Assembly (NCBI GenBank): GCA_028826165.1
Contig: JAPDFW010000059.1
Coordinates: 1,736,927 to 1,800,926 of the forward strand
DNA from: Anaeramoeba ignava
Taxonomy: Eukaryota; Metamonada; Anaeramoebidae
DNA length: 64,000 bases
Reading direction: 5' to 3'
In this document: positions 1 to 12,300 of the stretch, in pieces
Layout: the number at the start of each line of letters is the position of its first letter
How positions within the stretch are numbered: position 1 is the first letter of the stretch
Notes under the pieces: generated by a model
The model's database searches: none
What the model was told of the DNA's origin: nothing
The model's input: the letters and a program-made list of their open reading frames with translations, nothing else
Program-made: the position numbers and the translations under genes

Positions 1-1779
1 TATCCCCATTTTCTATTTTATCATGATATACAAACTCTTCAATTGAAAAAGTTTCGAAATTATAAAATCCACATTTCATTGCTTTATATAAACCATTTAA
101 AACATCTAAAACTGTTAATGAAAATGTTTGACGTAAATATGAAGCGTCTCTAAAGCTAATTATTTTATCTATTTTTTCGAAAGGTTTAAAAGCTTCTTCT
201 GGTGTTTTTTCCATTGCAATCATCATAAATGAACAAATTAAAACAGCTGAGTTTGTAAAACTTTCTGGAGTATCAAGACAATAAAAGATGATTTTTTTTT
301 GAGTTAATTCTGGATCCTAAAAATTTATTTATAAAATTAAATTAAAATTTATAAAATTAAATTAAAATTTATAAAATTAATATAAAATTTATTTATAAAA
401 TTAAAATTCATTTATAAAATTAAATTAAAATTTATTTATAAAATTAAATTAAAATTTATTTATATTAAATTAAAATTTATTTATAAAATTAAATTAAATT
501 CATTTATAAAATTTATATTAAAATTTATTTATAAAATTAAATTAAATTCATTTATAAAATTAAATTAAAATTTATTTATAAAATTAAATTAAAATTTATT
601 TATAAAATTAAATTAAATTCATTTATTAAATTAAAATTAAAATTTATTTATAAAATTATATTAAATTTTATTTATAATATTATATTAAAATTTATTTATA
701 AAAATTAATATTAAATTTATTTATAAAATTTTAATTTAAATTCATTTATAAAATTTATATTAAATTAAAATTTATTTATAAAATTAAATTAAAATTTATT
801 TATAAATAAAATTTAAATTCATTTATAAAATTTATATTAAAATTTATTTATAAAATGTCATGTAAAAATTATATTTTTGTTTTACATTCATTTATAAAAT
901 TAAATTCATTTATAAAATTAAAATTTATTTATAAAATTAAATTCATTTATAAAATTAAAATTTATTTATAAAATTAAAATAAAAATTTATTTATAAAATT
1001 AAATTCATTTATAAAATTAAATTCATTTATTAAATTAAAATTTATTTATAAAATTGAATTAAAATTTATTTATAAAATTATATTAAAATTCATTTATAAA
1101 ATTATATTAAATTCATTTATAAAAATGTCATGTAAAAATTATATTTTGTTTTACATTCATTTATAAAATTAAATTCATTTATAAAATTAAAATTTATTTA
1201 TAAAATTAAATTAAAATTTATTTATAAAATTAAATTAAAATTTATTTATAAAATTAAATTAAAATTCATTTATAAAATTAAATTCATTTATTAAATTAAA
1301 ATTTATTTATAAAATTAATATTAAATTCATTTATAAAATTAAAATTAAAATTTATTTATAAAATTATATTAAAATTTATATATAAAATTTAAATTCATTT
1401 ATAAAACTAAATTTAATTCATTTATAAAATTAAATTAAAATTATTTATAAAATTAAATTAAAATTTATTTATAAAATTAAATTAAAATTTATTTATAAAA
1501 TAAAATTCATTTATAAAATTTATATTAAAATTCATTTATAAAATTTCATGTAAAAATTATATTTTGTTTTACATTCATTTTTTCAAATAAAATTTCACAA
1601 AATTTTGTAATTTGTGCTAAATTATAAGGTCCAAAATCATTTGCAAATGGTTGATAAATAAATTCATTCTCAATTGTAAAATAATGATCATTAGATTTTG
1701 AAGAATCAAGAATTATTTTTGAACAAAAGAAATATAATCGATTTTTTATAAAATCAAAGAAATGAACTCTTTTTAACAT
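1..1779 (-). CDS. CDC14: CDC14-type dual-specificity phosphatase, 5' part (continues past window start)
   Basis: CDC14 phosphatases dephosphorylate CDK sites at mitotic exit and cytokinesis. Exon 1 (1779-1573) starts MLKRVHFFDFIKNRLYFF and contains HYFTIENEFIYQPFANDFGP, the start of the CDC14 N-terminal DSP-like domain. Exon 2 (316 to the window edge) reads DPELTQKKIIFYCLDTPESF and then has KTPEEAF, FRDASYLRQTF and GFYNFETFSIEEF, in the family order. Joining after Asn at GTAAAAC (1572) to the acceptor TTTTTAG before 316 is phase 0 and restores the domain. The catalytic HCxxGxxR half would lie beyond position 1. The ATG at 1779 fits the family N terminus. No frame break is seen. The family assignment rests on motif recognition. 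Paralogue identity within CDC14 cannot be told. Confidence 0.88.
317..1572 (-). repeat. Repeat-filled intron 1 of the CDC14 gene
   Basis: This 1256-nt phase-0 intron begins GTAAAAC and ends TTTTTAG on the minus strand. It consists almost wholly of irregular units related to TTTATTTATAAAATTAAATT and TTCATTTATAAAATTAAA. Two internal near-copies (about 854-891 and 1124-1161) of the sequence spanning the real 5' splice site (about 1544-1580) are embedded in it. No coding potential is seen. Confidence 0.8.
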
Positions 1780-2040
1780 AATTATAAATTTAGCAAAAAG
1801 AAAATTGAGAAAAAAAAAATAAAAAATAAAATAATTTTGCGTTAAATTAATATAATTTAATCAATTTCTTTTGTGTTTTTATTTTATATTTTCTTTTTTG
1901 TTTTAAATCAACTAGAAGAATAAAAAGCAAAAAAAAGAAGAAAAATGAATTATTTAAATCTTATTTAAAAAAAAAAATAATTTATTTCAAAGTTATGAAA
2001 AATAAATTATTTGAATAACAAAACAAAAAAAAATATAATT
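1780..2040. other. Intergenic region between CDC14 start and BEACH-gene end
   Basis: Short AT-rich spacer that must hold the 3' end of the BEACH gene and the promoter of CDC14, both on the minus strand. I see no further gene. Confidence 0.6.
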
Positions 2041-3339
2041 TCAATTTGTTAGAAAAACACCAACAAGTAAATCACCATTTTGTAAACCAACAAATAAAAA
2101 TTGTCCAAATGAAGAAAAAGCTAAAGAAGAAATTCCACAATCCAAAACAAGATTATCAATTGAAGTAAGTGAATGCAGATGAAATAATTGGAGAACGGAA
2201 TCAGAAGCTCCAGTGATTAAATATTCTTCATCGTCACTAATTATCATTGATTGAATTTTGTTTGTGACAAAATTCTTATGAAGTAAATCTCCATTTATTG
2301 AATAAAGAAAAAGTGATTGATCTTTTTCCAAGAACATGACAATATATCCAAATTTGGGACAAATACGAACATTTGTAATTGGGATATTATTTTTGGGATA
2401 AATTGATCGAAGATATTCTCCTGATTTAAGTGAGTGAATCATCAAAGATCCATCTTTTGAACCTGAAACCACAATATCTAATTCACAATTGATTTTAAGA
2501 CAAGTAATTTCATCATCATGGCCTGTTAGAACATGAAGAGGTTTTCGAGGAATAATTCTGTTCAGATTTTTCAAGTTGATTTTCCAAATGATGATTGTTG
2601 TATCATATGATCCAGTTGCTAAATATGAATCTTGATCAATTGCTAAACAGGATACTATATCTTTATGATAAAAAATAGTTTGTATTAATCTTCCATCTTC
2701 TGTACAATTGATTTTGAAACTGTTATCCCAATATCCACAACTAAAAAATATTTTCCCATTTTTGGATAATGCAAATTTATTTTCTTCTATGATTTTTTCA
2801 TTAATAAATGAACATCCAATTCGATTTTGTGTTTTTGTTATTCGATCAATTTCTAAAATGAAAGGAAGGGATGAACTATTTGCTGATATTGCTTCTTTTT
2901 TAATTTCTTGTGAAGGATTTTGGTTTTGATTTATATTTTCATTTTTAATTTGATTTTGATTTTGATTTTCATTTTTAATTTGATTTTGATTTTCATTTTG
3001 ATTTTGATTTTGATTTTGATTTTGATTTTCATTTTCAATTTGATTTTCATTTTGATTTTGATTTTGATTTTGATTTTGATTTTCAATTTGATTTTCATTT
3101 TCATTTTGATTTTGATTTTCAATTTGATTTTCAATTTGATTTTGATTTTCAATTTGATTTTCAATTTGATTTTTATTTTGATTTTCATTTTCAATTTGAT
3201 TTTGATTTTGATTTTGATTTATATTTTGATTTATATTTTCAATTTGATTTTGAATTTGATTTTGATTTTGATTTTGATTTTGATTTTGATTTATATTTTG
3301 ATTTTGATTTTTATTTTCAATTTGATTTTTGATTTTCAT
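2041..3339 (-). CDS. WD40 C-terminal part of the BEACH protein, in a shifted frame
   Basis: This 432-residue frame starts in an Asn/Gln/Glu tract (residues 1 to about 135) and then has WD40-like repeats to its end. CGYWDNSFKI, TGSYDTTIIIWKI, LTGHDDEITCLKI, SGSKDGSLMIHSL and TGASDSVLQLFHLHS follow the order of the neurobeachin/LRBA propeller. The previous frame stops at 3317 inside the same tract. The tract (about 2935-4370) has no GT dinucleotide on the minus strand, so a GT-AG intron cannot join the two frames there. I therefore read this as one gene with an indel. An independent WD40 gene is less likely, because BEACH proteins normally end in such repeats. Confidence 0.75.
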   Translation of the reverse strand: MKIKNQIENKNQNQNINQNQNQNQNQNQIQNQIENINQNINQNQNQNQIENENQNKNQIENQIENQNQIENQIENQNQNENENQIENQNQNQNQNQNENQIENENQNQNQNQNQNENQNQIKNENQNQNQIKNENINQNQNPSQEIKKEAISANSSSLPFILEIDRITKTQNRIGCSFINEKIIEENKFALSKNGKIFFSCGYWDNSFKINCTEDGRLIQTIFYHKDIVSCLAIDQDSYLATGSYDTTIIIWKINLKNLNRIIPRKPLHVLTGHDDEITCLKINCELDIVVSGSKDGSLMIHSLKSGEYLRSIYPKNNIPITNVRICPKFGYIVMFLEKDQSLFLYSINGDLLHKNFVTNKIQSMIISDDEEYLITGASDSVLQLFHLHSLTSIDNLVLDCGISSLAFSSFGQFLFVGLQNGDLLVGVFLTN

Positions 3340-6300
3340 TTGATTTTTTCATTTTCATTTTTTGATTTTGATTTTGATTTTCAATTTGATTTTCAATTTG
3401 ATTTTTATTTTGATTTTCAATTTGATTTTGATTTTGATTTTTATTTTCAATTTGATTTTCAATTTGATTTTTATTTTCAATTTGTTTTTGATTTTCAATT
3501 ATATTCTCATTTTCAATTTGATTTTGATTTTGATTTTGATTTTCAATTTGATTTTGATTTATATTTTCATTTTCATTTTCATTTTGTTTTTCATTTTGAA
3601 TTTGATTTTGATTTTGATTTTGATTTTCAATTTGATTTTGATTTATATTTTCATTTTGTTTTTCATTTTGAATTTGATTTTGATTTTGATTTTGATTTTG
3701 ATCTTCATTTTGATTTTCATTTTCATTTTGTTTTTCATTTTCATTTTCAATTTGATTTTCATTTTTATTTTCAATTTGATTTTCAATTTGTTTTTGATTT
3801 TCATTTTCATTTTCAATTTGTTTTTGATTTTCATTTTGTTTTTCAATTTGTTTTTCATTTTGTTTTTCAATTTGATTTTCAATTTGATTTATATTTTCAA
3901 TTTGATTTTGATTTTGATTTTGATTTTCAATTTGATTTTCAATTTGATTTATATTTTCATTTATATTTTCATTTTTATTTTCAATTTGATTTTGATTTTC
4001 AATTTGATTTTCAATTTGATTTTCATTTTCATTTTCATTTTGATTTTCAATTTGATTTTGATTTTCATTTTCATTTTCAATTTGATTTTCATTTTCATTT
4101 TCATTTTGATTTTCATTTTGATTTTGATTTTGTTTTTCATTTTCATTTTCATTTTCAATTTGATTTTCATTTTCATTTTCATTTTGTTTTTCATTTTCAT
4201 TTTCAATTTCATTTTCATTTTCAATTTGTTTTTCAATTTGATTTTCATTTTGTTTTTCATTTTCATTTTCATTTTCATTTTCATTTTCATTTTCATTTTC
4301 ATTTTCAATTTCATTTTCATTTTCGTTTTCAATTAAATTTTGTTTTTCATTATTCAAAATCTTTGGCTCTTGTTCTAACAATACAATTAATTTCTCTAAA
4401 TATTCTGCATTCTTTTGTAAATTTGGTTTAAATTTATGAAATCCTAATCTTCGATCTAAATCAAATGTTATTAAATAAAACCATCCAGAATCATTGGATA
4501 ATTGATATTGAAATGAAAAAGTTTGGACATTCGATAACCCAATAAATTTCAAAGAAGATTTTGGATGAAAAGATTCAGCTTTAATTTGGAACATTTCCAA
4601 TTTACTAAATTGATTTGCATCAAATTTTCTGAGGTTAAAATGATAAAAAAATCCATTTGAAGAATAAATTTGGGAAAGAGTCAAACGTTTTGGATGAGGA
4701 CGTTTAAATAATTGTATTGGAGTTTGTCCGAAATTTTTGACTTGAATTTTCAACGCAACAAGTTCCTGTTCGTCTTGAGTAGAATCAAAGTTGATATTGT
4801 TTTCATAAGTTGTATAATAGAATAAATTGTTGGCTTTAACTGCAGATTTTCCTTGTTGCTTATTTCCAAAAATAAGATCAATCCAGTTGTTGATATTTGC
4901 AGAAACATATTCACTTTCGAGAGCTTGGCGATGAATTCGGATAAAATCATGAGCATTTTTCGCCCATCGAGGCAGAATACAGTTATAAATTCGATCTCCT
5001 TGGTGCTTTACACCGAGATCAAGATTGTTGATGTTCATCAAGAAATCAGGAAGATAGAAAAACTCAGGAAGTAATTCTTTGAGATCTTGCAAGTCTCGCG
5101 TGCAATTTATCCATGAAGATCCGATTGAGTAAAAAATACGATCTGCAGAATCAAATTTTTCATCATGAACACGCAACGCAAGAGAAGTAAAAGGTTCAAT
5201 TCTGATTAAGAAGAAAGCAACAATTCCTGGATTGGAATAGTGAGATCCATAGTGGAAAGGCGGAATAAGCGTGTTTGATTGTTTGCACTGTTTGTATCTT
5301 TGGATATAATTTTCCAATCGTGTTGGATTAAGTGCGCCAATAGGAAGTGATAAATCCCGATACACTGAAGGATCGGAGAGATCTAATGTCTCGCTTTCGT
5401 ATTGAGAAAGGATCCATGGAAATACAGGATATTGAGAAACATCATTTGTTGATCTTCCTGAAAAAATATTCAAATGCATCAAATATTCAAAATTACTGAT
5501 CTGTCTTGTTTGCCAAAGTTTCGTATACTCCTCCTTCTGGAAACATTCCGCAGCATCACTCGAAATCGAATGATACATAAGATTGGGCGGATGAAGCATC
5601 AGAAGTTCATGATACACTTTGGATCGATTTTCAACTGAAAAATTCAAGAAAAAGGATTTTCCTGTTGTTAAAAATATCTCAAGTGCAGAATGGCAGAAAA
5701 GATATCTGCGTTTGTGGATTGCATAGATTGTTTTCACACGCCATGAGCGGTCTCCAGATTTCTTCGCACTTTCGTATTTTGGTTTTTGGACCGATTCTTT
5801 TTGCTCGTTGTTGTTTTCGTCTTCAGAATTTTGTTTAACGAGAAAAATTATTTTTTTGTGCGAAATTTGGATTTTTCCTTCAATTTCTTGATACATGTGA
5901 ATTAGTTGACAAGGAACAATTAAAATGATATCATTTTTATTTGTGATTGTTTCCTCGTTTTTTTCTGAAACTTCAAAATTTTCAGGAGATTTTTTTGGAT
6001 CCTGTGGTTCATTTTTCCAATCAATTTGCATATAAACATTGTCTTCAGGAAAAGTAAGAGGAAATGAATCAAGTTGTGATTCAGTTATTTTTTGCGATTC
6101 AAGAAGATCAATTGCCTTATACTTCGAAATTTTTTTGTCTCTTCTAATCGCAGCTATTTTATATTTGTGTGTATCCTTATAAGAAACTTTGGTCTTTCTT
6201 CTGCGATAAAGAGAATCTATGCGAGAATCAAGTCTCCATAATTTCTGTGAAGAAGATTCTTTACTGTCAAGATTTACACTCCAAGGTCCTCTTTCAGAGG

Positions 6301-9300
6301 TTAACCATCTTGCGCATTTTTCCCATAAATATCCTGAATAGTAGAATCTTTTCTGAGCAAAAGATTCTTCTTTCATGTTCTTCTTACGTTGGTTTTGGTG
6401 GATCTCAGAATATTTTTGATTTACTCGAAATTGGAAATTATTGCATGCTTCAGTGTCAATGAGAACTTGTTTTTTCACTGCTTGTCGAAGAATGGCGGCT
6501 TTTTCTTTCATTTCGGTCTTGATTGTTTTGAGTTTCTCATTTGTGAGGTTCTCAACTTCTGTGCGAAATTTGGTGAAAACCAGATCTATTGCTGGATTTC
6601 TATTATTTGTTTTAAATCCTGAAATCATTTGAATATCTTGAATATTTGGTTCCAAAATTGATGTGTTTAAATTTTTCACAATTATCCAGCATTTATCAAG
6701 AAGATCTCCAATAAGTTGTTGTATTTCTTCTTCTTGAGCATCTACAAGCCCATCATTATCAAGCCTATCCCATAAAGCAAGTACTAATTTCGTGTAAACT
6801 TGCGAATCAGAAAAATTTCTTGGTAATTCCTTTAAAGAAGGTTCAATTATAAATGATTTGATTTTCTTCAGTATTTCTTTTTGTGATGAAACTGACCCAA
6901 ATGCTTCAAGTAATAAATCGGAAACACTCAGAAAAAATTCTTGGTTTGTGGGTTTATCAAGCATATTCCGACGATTTCTAAAGAATCCAAAATTCTCAAG
7001 AAACTCTATCACTTTGAAAACGAGGAAATTTGTTTTTTCTTCGAAATTCCAATTTTTTTCCATTTTTTCATCTTTTTCAGGAATCACATCTTCATCTAAA
7101 TTTGCTTCCCAATCAGAAACATTTTTGGCAGCGATTGTACGCATAGAATACATATGGAGCTTTCCAAGAAACTTATTCTTCTTGGATTTTTCAACATCAC
7201 TTATATCTGTCATATTTTTTTGATTTGTGATATTTGTCCCGAATTTATTTGATTTAATGAGTATTAAAATTTTGCAAATAAGAATTCCCAGATGTGCAAT
7301 ATTTCCTCTTTCCATCTTTGTGATATTCGAGATTGCGGTGTTTGAATTGTAGCGTTTGGAAAGTTTATGGATCATTTTTAAAGATAAAAGATGAAGAAGT
7401 TTGTGGCGCTCTAAAGAAGTTAATTGCACTAATTTCTGAACAACAACGATAGTCTGATCGAAATCTGACCATCCGTTCTTGATCCCAATGCGATGAGTGT
7501 GGACATGGGTGAATATTTTGAGGATTGTATTGTTGAACTTCTCACGCAAAATATTCGCTCGTGATTTTGGTTTTTGAGGAAGGGATGTTTCAAGAGATTT
7601 TTTTATGAGTTTGAGCGGATTTGGATCAGATGAGACTAATGAAAAATCAAAGATCAAAATGAGTCTCTGACGCCAATTGATTTGGTTGAGTAAAATGGAA
7701 GTTGTATCGAGATTTTTTGTGATTAATTTGGATATCATTTTGAGTGTTGTCAAAGCGGGCTGATTTTTGTGTTTTGAGATTGAAGCAAGGAGAACAGACA
7801 ACACAGAAGGACGGCATATAGGCTGAGAGAAAAAGAGCCGTTCTTGATTCTTTCCAAACTCAATCTTTGTATCAAACATAAGAGAAAAGAGTATATTTGC
7901 GATCCGCCGCGATAAAGGTAAAGTAACAAGCAGCATGCCTATATATCGAACCCAATCCTCATCATCCTGAACAGGCTGCAAATTCAACGTCTTTCTTTTA
8001 TGCTGACTTGTTTGTGTGTGCCAAAATAGCATTTCAAGTCCGAATTCGCAGATGGAAATATTTGAATTTTCGATAAACATAAAAATAGTGTGAAAAAGAT
8101 CAGGAATCTGAGAAATCGCCTCTGGTTTGATTTCCAGAACGTGATGCGCGACTTGAAGCACTGAGAACATTGTTGTGTTATCTTTCTCACGCAGATAGAC
8201 ACAAGTATTGAAGACATGGACAAGATCACTTGGTGAAAATTCATTTTCCAAAAAATTCGAAATGGATTTAAGAAGAACAGATTGAAGATATTGAACATCC
8301 TGGATTGTCAACAGAGGCAAATGAGTCTTTTCTGGGTTGTTATCTTTTCTTGCCTTCATTGCGCGAGAAAAGTTTGTTGGAACAATCCAGTAATAAGCGA
8401 CTAGTATCCACATAAGTCGCGATACAGTGATCCAACATTTTCGAAATTTCATTTGGCGTCGATCGAACATTGCAGAGGATATTATGTTCAGAATCCCCTC
8501 TTGCACAGATCGCGCAGTGTAAATCCAAATGTCGAAATCTAAGATGAAATTCGCAATTAATTCCTCAAGAAAATGTGCCTCGCTAATCTCAGTAATCATT
8601 CGGTTGATATTTTCCACCATCGCAAATTCAATCCAATTTGGAGGTGTTTTTCGGAATATATAACACAAGATGCGGAATCCGCGCGCACGAACCATGTCGT
8701 CCTGATTGATAGAGCTGATAAGTAACGCCTCGGTTATCATCTCAAATACCAGTGAAAATGAGTGTTTATTTTTTTGATCCAAATTTTCGTTCTCATTCGG
8801 ATCAGATTTTGTTTTGATTAGTTGAACAAGCAATGGGAAGAATAATCTCATCCCTCCCACACAGTACAAAATATCCACAAAGTTGCACGTGAAACATCTT
8901 GAAAGCCCCTCAGTCTGTGCTTGTATCTCCAAAGACGAGTGCTTTGGACTTTGGTCAATGCAAACCCCGTTTTCACATGCTTTTGAATTGAAATTGAAAA
9001 AGATTTTTTCATTCAAAGATCTGGCAAATACGTTTGAAAAATGAGGACTTTTTTCAAAATTTTTCGACATTTCAACGGTTTGTTCTGAAGGATGAAACGA
9101 GGAGATGTATTTAGGCCCAAGTTCAAAAATGCCTCGAATTTGCTGAGAAGAAAGAATATCATCAAAAATATAAACGCATCCCATTTGTCCGAAAAAAAAG
9201 TTAGCGAGAACGAGTTCTTGTTTGTCTTCGCAAATATATCCAGCACCAATATGGTTTGAGCTCAAAGTTCCTGTGATTTTAGGAACATTTACAAGAATTC

Positions 9301-12300
9301 TTTCAGAAAAATTTCCGTTAAGATACACTCTGAATTCTGCAATTGTACGTTTTTGGAAGGAGATTGTAACAGCCAAGAAATGGTATCTGTGCGCAGAAAT
9401 TTTGCATTTTGTGGAGATTGCCACTGAGTTTGTTTTGCGGGGTTTTGAAAGAAAGTTGATACAGAGATTTGCATCATTGTCATCAATTAAGGACTGAGAA
9501 AGTGGATCAAGAAAAATTTCGATTCCTTGACAAGTGGGAGTCAATAAACTAAGGAGTCTCGGCTGGTAAATTTGTGTATGAATTGGGCTTGAAAAACTCT
9601 CCACTCTGAGCCATACTAAAAAGCTTATTCCCTTGCCTTCTATTGGTGGCCAAGATCCAAGAGAAGGTATTTTTAGACAAGATGTTCTTCCATCAAAATC
9701 GAAGAAAATTGGAGGTTCGTGCTTATTATTTGTGATCATCTGTTTCATTGCTCGAATAAAAAGTGCGGGATGTTTTGCTCTGTTTTGCTGAGAAAAGATA
9801 TGCAACTTTTTAAAAAGAAGTCTCAATTCAGGAACAGTTATTCGATGAGCTCCCAACACGCCTAATAAACTACTTAGAGCTTGGCCTATTTCGGGAGATT
9901 GCACGTGTTCGATTGTCTCGATAAGAATATTGATGAGACCAGCCTCGCAACAGGAGGATTTGTTGTGAACTGACTTGTTGCATATTGCTAACAACGTGTT
10001 TATCATTGAAGAAAATTTTTCATCTTCTTTTTTGGAAAACAAAGAGAAGAAAAGGAGAACAGCATCGGGAAGATCAATTGCGTAATTCTGATTGATATCA
10101 AAGGATCTATTATTGACAATCAAGTCGAGAATCATTGAATAAACAGAGTCCGAAGGCTCGTGATTTTCGGCTTCGTAAAGAAGAACACCAAGACTATCAA
10201 AACCATAATTATGTTTAAAATACTCAATATTTGTACGACTTCCTCGGAAAAGTCCAATTAAATTTTGAAGCACAATGTTCGTCATTTTGTTCCGAATTAA
10301 AGGGTTTGCTAATAAACTCAATAAAGAATCAAAAAATCCGACTTCTCTTAAGCCAGTTTGCAAAGCGATGGGATTCTGAACCACAACCGATGAAAGCAAA
10401 CGCGATATTTCAAGCAGAAAATTCAGTGAATCGTTTTCCACTTCTTGCTTTAAAAGCATATTTTGAAGATATCCTGTCATTTTGTCAACAAGAACTGAAA
10501 GGAAAATCCCTTGTTTTTCTTTTTCAGCGTTTTCTAGTGTCAAATCAACTGCAATTTGATGGATATGTTTCACTGCAAATTCGCGTGTTTCTGTGTCAGA
10601 AAGAAGATCCATTAATGTGTTAATTGTAATTGTGTCTTTGATAAGCGACGGCTTCACTTTCTCATTCAAAAGAACATGATCCAAAAGTTCGAAAATGGAA
10701 ATTTTTGCGAATTTTCTCATTTCTTTGATTTTCTGGAAATCCTCTTCATTTTCAGAACGAATTTGTTCCAAAACTTCCGATCCTTTAATTGAAAGAACTC
10801 TTGCAACAATACTTATTGTCGGAAGTGCAAAATCTCTAATAAATGGTTTTCCAATAATGTTCCCATTTTTGTGCATAATTGTAAGTAAAAGTTGTGATAT
10901 TTCATGAATTACAATGATGTTTGTTGTATTGCTTTGAAGAATATTAACAAGTGCTCTAATTTCTGCAAAATGCCGATTTTTCTTTCTCATTGCAAAAATA
11001 AATAGTAATGAAAAGATGATTTGTTTTATGAGCATAAATTTGTTTTCCTTGATATCTGATACATAATTCTATCGAATATTTAATTTTTTATTTTTAATTT
11101 TTAATTTTGATTTAATTTCTAATTTTGCTTTACTTTCATTGAAAGATCAGGATAAAATGATTCTGAAAATAATTTCCCCCAAAAATCCTCATTTGAAACT
11201 AAAAATTCATCTTCTTCATGAATAGTATTTGTTAATAATGAAAGCACATATAATTGCAACTCTGGTGAAAAATTTCTTATTTTTTTGCGAATGGTGGCAT
11301 TTTTTTCTGTATTTCGAAAATAGCGATTAAAAATATTCAAACAAATTGCAATAATTTTGATCCTTAAACTTGATTTCTCATAATTTGTTTTTTTATATTT
11401 TTCAGTTGTTGTTGTTTTTGATGTTCTTGATTTTTTTAGCTGGTTTCGATAGCTTTGAGTTGAAATATCTGATAAAACTTGGAATAATTGGTTCAAATAC
11501 ATACTTTGATAATATTTTAATTTGGGCATTTTTGTGTAAATTACTATTTGAGTTTTTGTGCGTGGATCTTCACAGATTTCAAGAAAATTATCGTCATTTT
11601 GAAGTGGATCTTGAATATTATTTGCAGTGTTACTTATTGATATTTGGAAATTATTTTCCCAAATATTTTTTTCATCTTTTAAATTTTCATTTTCTAAATT
11701 TTCATTTGAAATGATATTTTTTTCATCTTCTAGAAAAAAATTATTGAAAATATTCAAGATTAAATCACAAATAACTTCCAAATGCATATGCTTGCATACC
11801 AAGAATTCATTCTCAGTATTTTCTGAAATTAAAGAACGTAAAATTTGCAAATTCAATAATTTTGTTTTGAACCAATTTGACATAATTTGATCATGATTAA
11901 GAGGGCTATTAAACTCTATTAATTGCGGCAATATTTTCTTTTCAAAAGATTCTGATGAATCCGATGTTCCTTGATAACAAAAAAATTCCTTTCTTAATTG
12001 ACTTAGTTTGACTTGATCATCAATATCAATATGTGAATCAAATGATAAAATTGTTCCTAAACTTATCAATGAATCATTCAAAGGTTGAAGAGCATTTCTG
12101 AAAATGTAATCAAGTATTTTATTGATCCATTTTGGTTTGATTTTTGAATAAGAACCCAAAATTATCAATAAATTGATTGTGTGAAAAAGAATATTAAAAT
12201 GAGCCTCTGTAAGACAAACAATATTTTCGAAGGAAGTTATATTATCAACAAATGCTATTTTGTTTTTTGTTATTTATTTTTAAAATCCTCTCCAATTTTC

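Noticed and set aside
2920-4431. 503-codon plus-strand frame of Phe/Asp/His/Gln
   Set aside because: It lies opposite the Asn/Gln/Glu tract of the BEACH gene and consists only of hexamer-derived residues; a repeat artefact.
11119-12168. Separate 349-codon gene upstream of the BEACH frame
   Set aside because: It opens with TTG inside a longer frame, and splice sites on both sides join it in phase to the BEACH gene.
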